Assembly (NCBI GenBank): GCA_964517135.1
Contig: CAZFBA010000017.1
Span: 18,500-82,499 of the forward strand
Length of the DNA stretch: 64,000 bases
From: CAZFBA01 sp964517135
GTDB lineage: Bacteria; Cyanobacteriota; Vampirovibrionia; JBFMGH01
Direction of reading: 5' to 3'
Shown: piece by piece, positions 18,763 to 27,954 of the stretch
Position numbering within the stretch: position 1 is the first letter of the stretch
How the letters are laid out: each line of letters begins with the position of its first letter
Position numbers and translations under genes: made by a program
Notes under the pieces: generated by a model
Database searches by the model: none
The model's input: only the letters and a program-made list of their open reading frames with translations
Told to the model about the DNA's origin: nothing

Positions 18763-21700
18763 TTGAAATCACAAATTAATTTAAAGCAAAGGGACATTAA
18801 TAACCCTTCAGTATCTGCTATTCCAAAATATCCACAGCTAATAGAAGCTGCGACAAGATATTTTAAGGGTAATAATGTGTCAAGAAAGTCTGTAAATAAC
18901 AGCCTTTTAGATTCTTATGCTGCTTTGGAATCTGCTATTAATATTAAAAATATTTCCGAAACAATGGGATTTACGCATTCACTGGATTCTGAGATTATGA
19001 GAGAAAAATCCACTTTAAACAAAACTAATAAACAGACAATAATCACAAATAACCCTTTAAATAATCTCTTTCAGACATCAGAACTCAGGCTTAACCAGTC
19101 ATCATTTGATAATTCGACAAAACATCTTTTAGATGAATCATTAAAGAATATTCAGGAAACAAAACCTAAATTTAAAAACCTTTTCGAGACAAATGAACCG
19201 CTTAAGCCTGCAAATATAAACGATAAACAGTCATTATACCATAATGATGAAAATTATAGTACACTCAAAAGTCTTACTGCTCAAAAGTTTATAGCTATTA
19301 AACATCAGCAATTATTAACCAGGTTTAATGAAGAAATATCAGCAGGGGTTAAAAGTCCTGATGACATAATGAATGTCTATTCAAAATATACAGGAGAGTA
19401 TTTAAAAGCTAATAGCAACAATGAGTCTTTTATCGATGCTCCAGAAAAGTCTATTATGACTCAACCACCCCAAAAAAGCTTTCAGGGTGCATTCATAGAA
19501 GCTTCAGACACTCTTCTTTTACTTAAAAATAGTCAGTATATCAATAAAGAACCAGATCTTAATGCTTTATCAGGGCAATCTATTGAGATGTCAGGTGCTA
19601 TAAATCAAGATTTATACTTTAAAAAAGAGTTTCTAACACATGTTAAGTCAGAAATCTCTGAAAATAATTCAGAGTTATTCTCTTTAAATAAAGATAAACA
19701 CAGGAAGACAGATCTGTCTGATAGCTTAAAACTACCAGAAAAAGATTCTTCTAACCTTATGCTACAGGTATTTACCTCTCAGATAAGGCCTGAATCGATG
19801 ACAAAAGAAGAAATTCTTGATATATTCCAGAAATTTACCAGAGAAATCTCTATCAATGACCATAACAGCTGGAATAAATTTTATGAAATATTAAACAATA
19901 ATATTGAAAACTCTTTTCAACCTGACAATACTCTTGATATAGCTCATAGGAACCTGTTGATAAATTTTGAACAGGCAATATTGCCGAAAACAATGACCAG
20001 AGAAGAAATAATGGATCTGTTTCTCAGGTATTCAAGAGAGGTCTCTAATAGCTATCCTGAGGCCTGGAAACAGTTAAACCAGCTTTTAATTGACAAGCTG
20101 CCAGGTGCTTTTAGCCCTGATAATACTATAGATGAAGCTCATAAAAATCTTCTTATTAACTTTGATCAGGCTATAGCTCCTGATAGCATGACAAAAGAAG
20201 AAATCATGCATATGTATATCCAGTTTGCACGTGATATTTCTAATAGTTACCCCGAAGCCTGGAAATTGCTTGATTTACAGCTTCAAAATGAACTTCCTTA
20301 TGCTTTTGAGCCTGATACTACAATGGATCATGATACCAGAGAGCTAATTAGTCAATTTAAAACCTTGATAGACTCTCAATACTTGAATAGCAGTCAGCTA
20401 AATACTATTTTTGCAGACTATCTTGTTCAGGTTCCGCTAAGATTTACTGAAGCAAAGAAAATACTTGAGCTTGATACGCTGAACAAGTTAAATCAATCTG
20501 AGCACAAAGATAAGCAGGAGAATTATGATAAAATTCAATCAAGAATACTGAAAAAAGAACATCAACAGATAACTGATAATGCTAAATTGCTTAATGATCA
20601 GGCACGTAAACTGGGTGATGAAATAAAACTTGAAACGAATAGAGATCAGATAGGAGAGAAAGAACGCCAGATAAAAGGCATACAGGAAGATAAGAAATCG
20701 CTAGATGCTCTTTACAGAAGTTCTATAGTTAATATTAACGGAAATCACAATGCTACACAAAGTATTATGGATGATTATATTCACGAATTAAGTTTGTCTT
20801 TTGATAAAAAAGATACAAAAGAGCTTTTTGACTTTGAATCTGAAGAGCTTACCGACTGGGATATGCTAAGAACCCTTAGAAGAGAAGACCTTCTGGATAA
20901 TCTTAATGAGCTTCCAAAAGAAAAACTGGTTGAACATCTTTATGTTGTTCCCAAGTTTACATTAAAAAGGGTGCTTACACAGCTTCCTGAAGAAGATATG
21001 TGCCGTGTTCTCTTTAATGCAAGATATCCTGAGGCCCTGTTAAGGGCTATGCCCAGGAAAAAAGCTATTGAACTTTTGCCTGCACCCCATGAAATGCTGC
21101 CTATATTGATGAACTTCAAAGAAATTAATGGCTTTAAGACGGGTTGTGACCTTATAGAAGAAGTAGTAACAAAAGGTATGAATGTTGAAGGCGAGCAAAA
21201 TTCAACAAGAACAGAAGAAGAGTTATTACCATATATGCTGGAACAGCTAACAGGGAAAACTCCTCGGAATTCTGATGCCATACACCCTGTTCAGGGAAAG
21301 ATAAACCCGGTAGAAAAAGAAATTAAGCATGTTCAGCAAAAACAAACGGAACAGGTCATAAATATTGAAATGACAGCTAATGCGTTAAATAACAACGATG
21401 ATAAGAACCAGTTAGACTATAAATATCAACTACCTGAGTCGCTTCAGTCTTTTGAACTAATGCAACTGGCCTTAAATAAAATTGATCAGCTTAGTAAAAC
21501 TGAAAGAAAAGAGACTCTGGCTGCTAAAAGGGGTGATCCTGTTAATATTGTTCTGTTTCTTGAAGAAATGAAAAAGGTAAAAGATATGCCCGGAGCAAAA
21601 TCTGCTGTGAGTGTACTGTCAAATACAGAGGCTAATAGCGTTATGAGGGCTACTCTGCCGATTCTGGAAACCAAACATCTTGTGAAAATTGCTCAGGCCT

Positions 21701-21936
21701 TCAGAGGTGATAGCAAAGAACTGGTAAAAGAAATGCCCGGATACGTTATTACCGGCCTTATTAAAGATTTACCTAAATATCATATGCAGCAGGGGTTTAA
21801 ATTGCTTGATAAAGACCTGATTATTGGCATGTTTAAAACTCTGCCAACTCAAACAATTGCAAAAGTTAGCTCTGACCTTCTTGATCGGAATAATGTAAAA
21901 GATATTGCTTATAAAAAGAAATTTAGTGGAACATAA
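18763..21936 (+). CDS. Large repeat-containing hypothetical protein
   Basis: 1057 aa, no signal peptide or membrane span. Residues ~1-330 are Asn/Ser/Lys-rich and probably flexible. Residues ~340-540 hold three exact-length 65-residue repeats marked by SMTKEEILDIF, TMTREEIMDLF and SMTKEEIMHMY (Met codons at 19798, 19993 and 20188), with a weaker fourth. A coiled coil follows (~590-660). The C-terminal ~380 residues contain short helical repeats of the type LLDNLNELPKEKLVEHL that resemble the superhelical N-domain of MgtE-type proteins. This looks like a cytoplasmic scaffold. TTG 18763 is used, with GGAAGGTG about 10 nt upstream. A terminator follows. Function unknown. Confidence 0.75.
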   Translation: MKSQINLKQRDINNPSVSAIPKYPQLIEAATRYFKGNNVSRKSVNNSLLDSYAALESAINIKNISETMGFTHSLDSEIMREKSTLNKTNKQTIITNNPLNNLFQTSELRLNQSSFDNSTKHLLDESLKNIQETKPKFKNLFETNEPLKPANINDKQSLYHNDENYSTLKSLTAQKFIAIKHQQLLTRFNEEISAGVKSPDDIMNVYSKYTGEYLKANSNNESFIDAPEKSIMTQPPQKSFQGAFIEASDTLLLLKNSQYINKEPDLNALSGQSIEMSGAINQDLYFKKEFLTHVKSEISENNSELFSLNKDKHRKTDLSDSLKLPEKDSSNLMLQVFTSQIRPESMTKEEILDIFQKFTREISINDHNSWNKFYEILNNNIENSFQPDNTLDIAHRNLLINFEQAILPKTMTREEIMDLFLRYSREVSNSYPEAWKQLNQLLIDKLPGAFSPDNTIDEAHKNLLINFDQAIAPDSMTKEEIMHMYIQFARDISNSYPEAWKLLDLQLQNELPYAFEPDTTMDHDTRELISQFKTLIDSQYLNSSQLNTIFADYLVQVPLRFTEAKKILELDTLNKLNQSEHKDKQENYDKIQSRILKKEHQQITDNAKLLNDQARKLGDEIKLETNRDQIGEKERQIKGIQEDKKSLDALYRSSIVNINGNHNATQSIMDDYIHELSLSFDKKDTKELFDFESEELTDWDMLRTLRREDLLDNLNELPKEKLVEHLYVVPKFTLKRVLTQLPEEDMCRVLFNARYPEALLRAMPRKKAIELLPAPHEMLPILMNFKEINGFKTGCDLIEEVVTKGMNVEGEQNSTRTEEELLPYMLEQLTGKTPRNSDAIHPVQGKINPVEKEIKHVQQKQTEQVINIEMTANALNNNDDKNQLDYKYQLPESLQSFELMQLALNKIDQLSKTERKETLAAKRGDPVNIVLFLEEMKKVKDMPGAKSAVSVLSNTEANSVMRATLPILETKHLVKIAQAFRGDSKELVKEMPGYVITGLIKDLPKYHMQQGFKLLDKDLIIGMFKTLPTQTIAKVSSDLLDRNNVKDIAYKKKFSGT

Positions 21937-21975
21937 AGCTTACTATGAACACACGCAGGAAAAACGGGTAACAGG

Positions 21976-22007
21976 GCGACGGCTGAAAATAGCCGTCGCA
22001 GGGTTTT
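21976..22007 (+). terminator. Terminator of the 1057-aa gene
   Basis: Perfect 9-bp stem GCGACGGCT (21976-21984) / AGCCGTCGC (21991-21999) with a 6-nt loop, then AGGGTTTT. Confidence 0.7.
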
Positions 22008-22029
22008 AAAAAGACTCCAAATACTTATT

Positions 22030-22430
22030 AAAAAATCCGTACATAACTTAAAAATTTTTCGATTTTCAAAACCCAAATCCCACCCACCCTAAAGGAAGGC
22101 ATGGGGTCTCACTCCCAGGCTGCGCCTGCTCGTTCAACCCATATCTTGACTTTTAAAATTTTTGAAAATCGAAAACAAAAAATCTATCACTGGTGTCCGG
22201 TAAAAGATTTTATTTAGATGTATAAAACCTGTCATAATATCTGTTTTGGATTAGAAAATTTTACAGGAATTTAAATTAAAGAAACTGGCAAAAATTATTA
22301 AACAGGGTTCAGCGAAGAGATAGGTCGGGTTTGGTTTTTGGGTCTACTGGCCCAAAAACCAAACCCTCAGAAAAAATTTAACCGGACAGTAATGAAAATC
22401 TATTGTTATAGTTATGTATTAGTCTTATTA
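22030..22430 (+). repeat. Repeat family C (MITE-like), copy 1, interrupted
   Basis: Close match to 36629-36816: CATAACTTAAAAATTTTTCG with TTTTCAAAACCC on the left, a GC-richer middle (CACCCTAAAGGAAGGCATGG, CAACCCATATCTT), then TTTTTGAAAATCGAAAACAA, and finally TATTGTTATAGTTATGTATT on the right. The two halves are inverted repeats. Here the right end is separated from the body by a 207-bp insertion (22188-22394). Confidence 0.8.
22188..22394. mobile_element. 207-bp non-autonomous element nested in repeat C
   Basis: The ends are inverted repeats: CACTGGTGTCCGGTAAAA at the left and, reading inward from the right end, CATTACTGTCCGGTTAAA. The element is bounded by a perfect 9-bp direct repeat AAAATCTAT (22179-22187 and 22395-22403), the expected target-site duplication. 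The interior has a 16-bp perfect hairpin (about 22327-22366) and no ORF. The interrupted family C copy confirms the insertion. TIR and duplication length are reminiscent of IS4-group elements; no transposase lies in the window. Confidence 0.85.
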
Positions 22431-22435
22431 AAGGC

Positions 22436-23971
22436 TTAATCTGATTCTTCAGGGAGTTTTGTAAACTCTATGTAGTCATCGCCAAATTGTGGTACCAGCG
22501 GCATAGAGAGAGAATAGATTTCTCCATCTTTATTCATGTTAAAAACAGTTTTCATTGCAGGCTCTTCAGTATCTTCAGGATTGTAAGCCTCAAATACATC
22601 GTAATGATAATGCCTGAAAGCAAATGTATCCTTATTATATTTGCCCTTAAGGATATTACCATCAAGTGTAACTTCTAATATACCGTACCCGGGATCGGTA
22701 TATTTACCTGTATATTCAATCAGGGTATGTGAAGGCCTGGTTTTTGGAACACGTTTTTCTTTTGAGAGTTCTTTTTGCTTTATATAATAGTCTTCAGCTT
22801 TTTTGATATCTTCAAGAAAGCGGTTGCTCCAGTCAATGGGGTCAAGCCCCAGAAGGCGATCATATGCATTATAAGCCAGAGGGCCTGCTGCTTCTGATGC
22901 TCTATTGGTCAGTATTACTATACCTGTTTTTTCATCAGGCATAAAAGATGCATGAGTTCTGAAACCATCTATTTCACCCTCATGAACGATAATATTATAT
23001 CCTCTATAACTTGTTATTCCCCAGCCAGGTGCATAAAATGTATAGAAAAACTCTTTATAGACAACAGGATCCGGTCTGACTATTGCCGGAAAATGAATCT
23101 GATAAAGTGTTACAGGTGATAAAACTTGTTTACCTTGAAACTCTCCTTTATTAATGTTAAAGATAAGCCAGTCAGACATATCAAGAACATTAGAATACAT
23201 GCAGCCTGCCGGGCCTATATTTTCAAGATCATTAAAAGGTATTTGCTTAATTTTGTTGTTTTTATACTCATATGGAAGAGAGAAATCTTTCTGTTGTTGA
23301 AGTTCGTCAAGTAAGAATCCGGTATTTTGCATATTGAGAGGGTTGAGAATTTTTTCTCTGATGCAATCATCCCATTTAATGCCGGAAAGTTCTTCAATAA
23401 CTTTGCCGGCGATGATATATAGCATATTATTATATTGCCAGCAGCGCCCTGGAGCATGATTTAGCTTTAAATATGGTATTCTATTTATGATTTCATCTTT
23501 TGAGAGGCCAGATTTAAACCATACTGCGTCGTGGCCGGGTAATCCGCTGGAGTGTATCAGGAGATCCTTAACAGTTACGTGTGTTGTAGCGTAGTTGTCA
23601 GCAAGTCTGAAGCCTGGCAGGTGTTTTATAACGGGATCATCCCACTGAAGGTGCCCTTCTTCAACCAGAGCTCCTGCAGCAGTTGCGGTAAAAGCTTTCG
23701 TTAAAGAAGCAATAGGAAAAAGAGTTTCTTTATTAACCGGGAGGCTCTCATTGACATTACGTAACCCAAAACCCTTAGCATAAATAACCTTATCTTCTTT
23801 AACTATTGCTATGGCTGCTCCTGGTATGTGCCAGTCTTGCAAGACTTTTTCAACATATTCATTGTAATCTTTCAGTATATCAGTCTTTTCTCTTGTCATA
23901 GATTCTGCTTTTACCCCCATACAAAATATAATAGACATTAAAAAAATCAAAAAGGCTAATTTTGCTGGCAT
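22436..23971 (-). CDS. Secreted serine hydrolase, beta-lactamase class C fold, with C-terminal DUF3471-like domain
   Basis: 511 aa with a signal peptide (cleavage near VKAES). Active-site motifs of the class C beta-lactamase / DD-peptidase / esterase fold are intact: Ser-X-X-Lys in PIASLTKAFTATAAG (about residue 94), Tyr-X-Asn in CWQYNNMLYIIAG, and His-X-Gly in IIVHEGEIDGFRTHA. The last ~100 residues (TGKYTDPGYGILEV onward) match the DUF3471 domain often appended to such hydrolases. These enzymes may be peptidoglycan peptidases, D-amino-acid amidases or esterases; substrate cannot be fixed. GAGG precedes ATG 23971. Monocistronic. Confidence 0.88.
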   Translation of the reverse strand: MPAKLAFLIFLMSIIFCMGVKAESMTREKTDILKDYNEYVEKVLQDWHIPGAAIAIVKEDKVIYAKGFGLRNVNESLPVNKETLFPIASLTKAFTATAAGALVEEGHLQWDDPVIKHLPGFRLADNYATTHVTVKDLLIHSSGLPGHDAVWFKSGLSKDEIINRIPYLKLNHAPGRCWQYNNMLYIIAGKVIEELSGIKWDDCIREKILNPLNMQNTGFLLDELQQQKDFSLPYEYKNNKIKQIPFNDLENIGPAGCMYSNVLDMSDWLIFNINKGEFQGKQVLSPVTLYQIHFPAIVRPDPVVYKEFFYTFYAPGWGITSYRGYNIIVHEGEIDGFRTHASFMPDEKTGIVILTNRASEAAGPLAYNAYDRLLGLDPIDWSNRFLEDIKKAEDYYIKQKELSKEKRVPKTRPSHTLIEYTGKYTDPGYGILEVTLDGNILKGKYNKDTFAFRHYHYDVFEAYNPEDTEEPAMKTVFNMNKDGEIYSLSMPLVPQFGDDYIEFTKLPEESD

Positions 23972-24494
23972 TATTTATACCTCATTATCTGATAGAGTTT
24001 TATACATAAATAAATTAACATAAAAACCCCTGTGTATTATTAATAAGTGTAGATCTTAATCTCTCTCCGGGAGGAGAAATTGAAGGATCATTATAATTCA
24101 TGCATTTGCTATTAAAAACTTTTGGTTTAATATAATGCTAAAAGTCTTTTTAAGTATAGTGAATGGTTAATTCAATAGTGTTATTACCAGCAAACAATAC
24201 ATGATGAGACTCCAGATTATTCATACAAATTATTGGCCAACATTTAATTATAATATCTAAATGTAGAGTTTATTACTTAACAAACGTTACTTTTACTTGA
24301 AATCTCATTTTTGCCCAAAAGCCCGGCTGTCAGTGGCATATAGCTAACTAAAAAATCTATTTAATGGTGAAAAATAACTAATTATAGTAAAAACATGGCA
24401 ATTTCTTGTTGTTTTTTGTTTTTTTTAAAATAGGAGACATTCTCTTAAGTGGGACTAAATTTCGAATTACGGAATACTCGGAGGTATATAGTAG
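23972..24494. other. 0.5-kb gap without a visible gene
   Basis: AT-rich, with divergent promoters expected for the serine hydrolase and the 24495 gene. No ORF with a ribosome site and no recognisable RNA gene was seen. The short palindrome TCTCTCCGGGAGGAGA lies near 24061. Confidence 0.5.
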
Positions 24495-25592
24495 ATGGTA
24501 TCATTAGGTTTTGGGTGGAACTATAATTTTCAACTTCCACAGAATAGTTACTCTAATGGTTTTACCGGTTCTTATTCACAGAATAGCGGCAGCTATCTTA
24601 CCGGTCAGGGCAACCCGCTGGATGCATTAACTTCAGCGCTTTCGGTTATTAATGGCGGTAATTACGGTAATCCTTACGGGCTTGATTTTGGCAATCAGGG
24701 TTATAATTCACCATTACAGTATCAACCTCAAGTACCTTTCGGTTCACCATTTTCAATGCCTGGTAATCAGGCAGCACCATACCAGATGCAAAATGATCCG
24801 CTGGCAGCCAATAAAATGCTCGGAGCTCATCTGGAAAATATCGGACGAGACCTGCAAGATGACGGCATCATTAACAACAGTCATCTGCAACAACAACAGC
24901 AACAGCAACAAATGAACCCTATGCAGCAAATGATGCAAATGATGATGCAGATGATGATGCAAATAATGATGATGATTATGCAAATGCTCGGGATGAATCC
25001 ACAGCAGGCACAGCAAATGCATCAGCAATTACAACAGATGATGAGCAGTATGCCGGGTATGCAAAATATGAATCTTCCTGCACCCCCTCAGTATGCAAAT
25101 AATGGTGGTGCACATGCAACAGCCTCTGCTGGCCCTAATGGTGCTTCTGCTTCTGCCTCTGCTGGCAATAGTCATGCAGCAGCTTCTTCTAATGCTAATG
25201 CACCTGCTTATCAACCACAGGGTAGTACTGCTAAAGGCAGACAAATAGCTGCAAATGCTGAAAGAACTGCCAGAGAACTTGGCACAACTGGCTGGTGTGC
25301 AAAAGGTGTTAGAATAGCCCTCGAAAGGTCAGGCATTCACGGTGTAGGCGCAGCTTCTGCTTATCAGGTAGCTGATAAACTTGCCAGAAATTCAAACTTC
25401 CAGGAAGTTAATGTTCAAAGAAATGACCTGAAAAATCTTCCTGCTGGTGCTGTTGTGGTCTGGGATAGGTGTCCGGGTCATAAGCACGGTCACATTTCAA
25501 TTGCACTCGGTGATGGACGTGAGGCCAGTGACCACATACAACAACAGATGACCAATTATGGCCCACGCTATAGAGTCTTTTTACCCAAGTAA
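24495..25592 (+). CDS. Met/Gln-rich protein with CHAP-like C-terminal domain
   Basis: 365 aa. Residues 1-130 are Gly/Asn/Tyr/Gln-rich and low complexity. Residues ~130-195 are an extraordinary Gln- then Met-rich tract (QQQQQQQ, MQQMMQMMMQMMM). Residues ~205-240 are Ala/Ser/Asn-rich. The C-terminal ~115 residues resemble a CHAP/NlpC-P60-type amidase domain: candidate nucleophile Cys268 in TGWCAKGVRIAL and His333 in KHGHISIALGDG, consistent with peptidoglycan amidase or endopeptidase activity. There is no classical signal peptide, so export would need another route. ATG 24495 follows GGAGG at 12 nt. The low-complexity part is encoded by CAA/CAG and ATG runs. Confidence 0.75.
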   Translation: MVSLGFGWNYNFQLPQNSYSNGFTGSYSQNSGSYLTGQGNPLDALTSALSVINGGNYGNPYGLDFGNQGYNSPLQYQPQVPFGSPFSMPGNQAAPYQMQNDPLAANKMLGAHLENIGRDLQDDGIINNSHLQQQQQQQQMNPMQQMMQMMMQMMMQIMMMIMQMLGMNPQQAQQMHQQLQQMMSSMPGMQNMNLPAPPQYANNGGAHATASAGPNGASASASAGNSHAAASSNANAPAYQPQGSTAKGRQIAANAERTARELGTTGWCAKGVRIALERSGIHGVGAASAYQVADKLARNSNFQEVNVQRNDLKNLPAGAVVVWDRCPGHKHGHISIALGDGREASDHIQQQMTNYGPRYRVFLPK

Positions 25593-25623
25593 TTTAAACT
25601 GAGAAGTTTATAAATTGCAGAAG

Positions 25624-25643
25624 GCACCCTTTCCGGGTGTTTT
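25624..25643 (+). terminator. Short terminator after the CHAP-like gene
   Basis: CACCC (25625-25629) pairs with GGGTG (25635-25639) and is followed by TTTT. Stem only 5 bp. Confidence 0.45.
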
Positions 25644-25780
25644 CTGGTTTTGAGCCTCTGAAAATATTTTCATAAAAGTAAGGTAAGACCGTTTTGCTTT
25701 AATACATAATTTAGAGGAGGCAAAAAAACCTCCAGATAATTATAGTAAATATAGCGAAGGGGTTATTTTTCGGGGTACTT

Positions 25781-25957
25781 ATGAAAAAATACATTGAAGA
25801 TGAACTCAATGATGCCATGAATACTCTTGAAGTATTGATCAATTCAGAACATCAGGATCTTATAATGGGCGTTTTAAGCTCATATATAAGAAACAAGAAG
25901 GTCGATAAGGCCATGATGACTGAGGCATCTAGAATTACACAAGCACTATGTAAATAA
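25781..25957 (+). CDS. 58-aa hypothetical protein
   Basis: A short ORF, ATG 25781 to TAA 25957, encoding MKKYIEDELNDAMNTLEVLI, then a helix-forming remainder (HQDLIMGVLSSYIRNKK) ending QALCK. It is charged and helical, with good codon use and CGGGG about 8 nt upstream. It sits alone between the CHAP-like gene and pckA, in the same orientation. Its length and amphipathic pattern suggest a small two-helix protein or regulator, but no family was recognised. Confidence 0.55.
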   Translation: MKKYIEDELNDAMNTLEVLINSEHQDLIMGVLSSYIRNKKVDKAMMTEASRITQALCK

Positions 25958-26192
25958 AGGGAAGCCTGTTAAAGAAAACTGTTATAATAACCTGCTATTA
26001 TATTGTCTTTAGCTGGTTATAGTTTTTATCTAAAAGGGGTTTCGTTTAAGTGTATAACTTAAAAAATTTTTAATGTTCAAAAAAGGCTCTAATTAGAATT
26101 TTACTGCACAAAAACAATCCTGATATTGTTGTTTTGCATCTTTGAAAAACTTAAAGTTTTGAAAATACTTTATTACAACTATTGGCTTAAAT

Positions 26193-26220
26193 TTGTTTTT
26201 ATGTAAATCTATAATATAAT
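26193..26220 (+). promoter_or_regulatory. Likely pckA promoter
   Basis: TTGTTT (26193-26198), 16-nt spacer, TATAAT (26215-26220). Predicted start near 26227, giving a ~70-nt leader to the preferred pckA ATG. Confidence 0.45.
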
Positions 26221-26297
26221 ATCTATAAGGTTACAGCATGAATGTAACAATTGATATTCTTGTTTTTAGACGTTCCCCCAAGGAGAAAAGAGCAAAG

Positions 26298-27878
26298 ATG
26301 AACCAGATAATAGAAACAGCCGGATTAAAAAACGTTAATAACGTTTATTACCAGCTTTCAGTAGCAGAAATAATTGAACACGCCCTCAGAAATAATGAAG
26401 GTCAATTATCTGAAAAAGGTGCGCTGGTAACCAGAACCGGGGCCTACACCGGCAGGTCTCCTAATGATAGATACATTGTTGATACCCCTGATGTTCACAA
26501 CAACATTAACTGGGGCAAAATAAACAAATCTATTTCAGAAGAGAAATTTAATATTGTTTATGAAAAGATGATAAAATATTTTGAAGGAAAGAATACATAT
26601 GTATTTGATGGTTACATAGGCGCAGACCCCAAATATAGATATTCAAGCAGGTTTATTACCGAGCTTGCTTCTCAAAATCTCTTTTGTAATTGTGTATTCA
26701 GAAAAGCAAGCGGTGAACAACTGAATGACTTCAAACCTGACTGGACAGTAATAAGTGCTTCACACCTTTCATTGAACCCAAAGGAACTGGATATAAACTC
26801 AGAAGCCGCTGTGTTGCTTAACTTTGAGAAAAAGATGATTCTTGTAGTTGCCACACAGTATGCAGGAGAAATTAAAAAATCTATATTTACTGTTATGAAC
26901 TATGTTTACCCGGGAGATAATGTATTTCCCATGCATTGTTCCTGTAATGTTGGTGAAGATGGTGCATCAGCACTATTCTTCGGACTTTCCGGCACAGGCA
27001 AGACGACTCTTTCTGCTGATCCTAATAGATATCTTATAGGTGATGATGAACATGGCTGGTCAGATGATGGTATTTTCAACTTTGAAAATGGTTGTTATGC
27101 AAAGACTATAAAGCTTTCAAGAGAAAATGAACCCCAGATCTGGGATTCAATTAAGTTTGGCTCACTAGCTGAAAACGTTGTTATGGATCCAGAAACCAGA
27201 GTTTTAGACTTTGATGATGGAAGTATAACTGAAAATACACGGGCTTCATATCCGGTAGATTTTATACCCAACGCACTGACAGAAGGCGTGACCAATCATC
27301 CTAAAGCTATAGTATTTCTGACAGCTGATGCTTTTGGTGTAATGCCTCCAGTGTCAAAGCTTAATAAAGAGCAGGCCCAGTATCACTTTATTAGTGGCTA
27401 TACAAGCAAACTGGCTGGTACAGAGAGAGGTATAACAGAACCGCAGGCTGCTTTTTCAACCTGTTTTGGTGCTCCATTTATGCCATTACAATCTTATAAA
27501 TATGCTGAAATGCTTACCAGAAAGCTTGAAGAGCATGATACAAATGTATATATCATTAATACTGGCTGGTCAGGTGGCCCTTATGGGGTCGGAGAAAGAA
27601 TCAGCATACCTTATACCAGGGCAATGGTAGATGCAGTATTATCTGGAGAGATTGAAAAGGCTGAATTCTGGGTTCACCCTGTTTTCAACGTTATGGTTCC
27701 TAAAAGCTGTCCGGGTGTGCCTTCAGAGGTTTTAGATCCGAAATCAACCTGGCATGATAAAGCAAAATATGATGAACAGGCTGCAAGACTAGCTGAAATG
27801 TTCGTAGAAAACTTTAAAAAATTCCAGAATGTAGATCATCTTGTTAAACAGGGACCACAAGTACCTGTTAACAGTTAA
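26298..27878 (+). CDS. pckA: Phosphoenolpyruvate carboxykinase (ATP)
   Basis: 526 aa from ATG 26298, which aligns with the usual start of ATP-type PEPCK. An in-frame ATG at 26238 adds 20 basic residues not typical of the family. It converts oxaloacetate and ATP to PEP, CO2 and ADP (gluconeogenesis). Motifs are TGAYTGRSPNDRYIV, the P-loop FGLSGTGKTTLSADP, the metal-binding IGDDEHGW, NFENGCYAKTI, and the adenine/substrate block RGITEPQAAFSTCFGAPF. AAGGAG lies 12 nt upstream of 26298. A strong terminator follows, so it is monocistronic. Confidence 0.97.
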   Translation: MNQIIETAGLKNVNNVYYQLSVAEIIEHALRNNEGQLSEKGALVTRTGAYTGRSPNDRYIVDTPDVHNNINWGKINKSISEEKFNIVYEKMIKYFEGKNTYVFDGYIGADPKYRYSSRFITELASQNLFCNCVFRKASGEQLNDFKPDWTVISASHLSLNPKELDINSEAAVLLNFEKKMILVVATQYAGEIKKSIFTVMNYVYPGDNVFPMHCSCNVGEDGASALFFGLSGTGKTTLSADPNRYLIGDDEHGWSDDGIFNFENGCYAKTIKLSRENEPQIWDSIKFGSLAENVVMDPETRVLDFDDGSITENTRASYPVDFIPNALTEGVTNHPKAIVFLTADAFGVMPPVSKLNKEQAQYHFISGYTSKLAGTERGITEPQAAFSTCFGAPFMPLQSYKYAEMLTRKLEEHDTNVYIINTGWSGGPYGVGERISIPYTRAMVDAVLSGEIEKAEFWVHPVFNVMVPKSCPGVPSEVLDPKSTWHDKAKYDEQAARLAEMFVENFKKFQNVDHLVKQGPQVPVNS

Positions 27879-27898
27879 TACATCTAATAAATTCTGTC

Positions 27899-27933
27899 AA
27901 AGCAGCATTATTAATACTTGATGCTGCTTTTTT
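27899..27933 (+). terminator. pckA terminator
   Basis: AAAGCAGCAT (27899-27908) pairs perfectly with ATGCTGCTTT (27921-27930), ending in six T. Confidence 0.85.
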
Positions 27934-27954
27934 GATTGTTATACGAAGTTGCCA

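Noticed and set aside
24753..25028. 91-codon minus-strand ORF rich in His and Leu
   Set aside because: It is the antisense reading of the Met/Gln-rich tract (CAT/TGC/TTG codons) and has no independent support.
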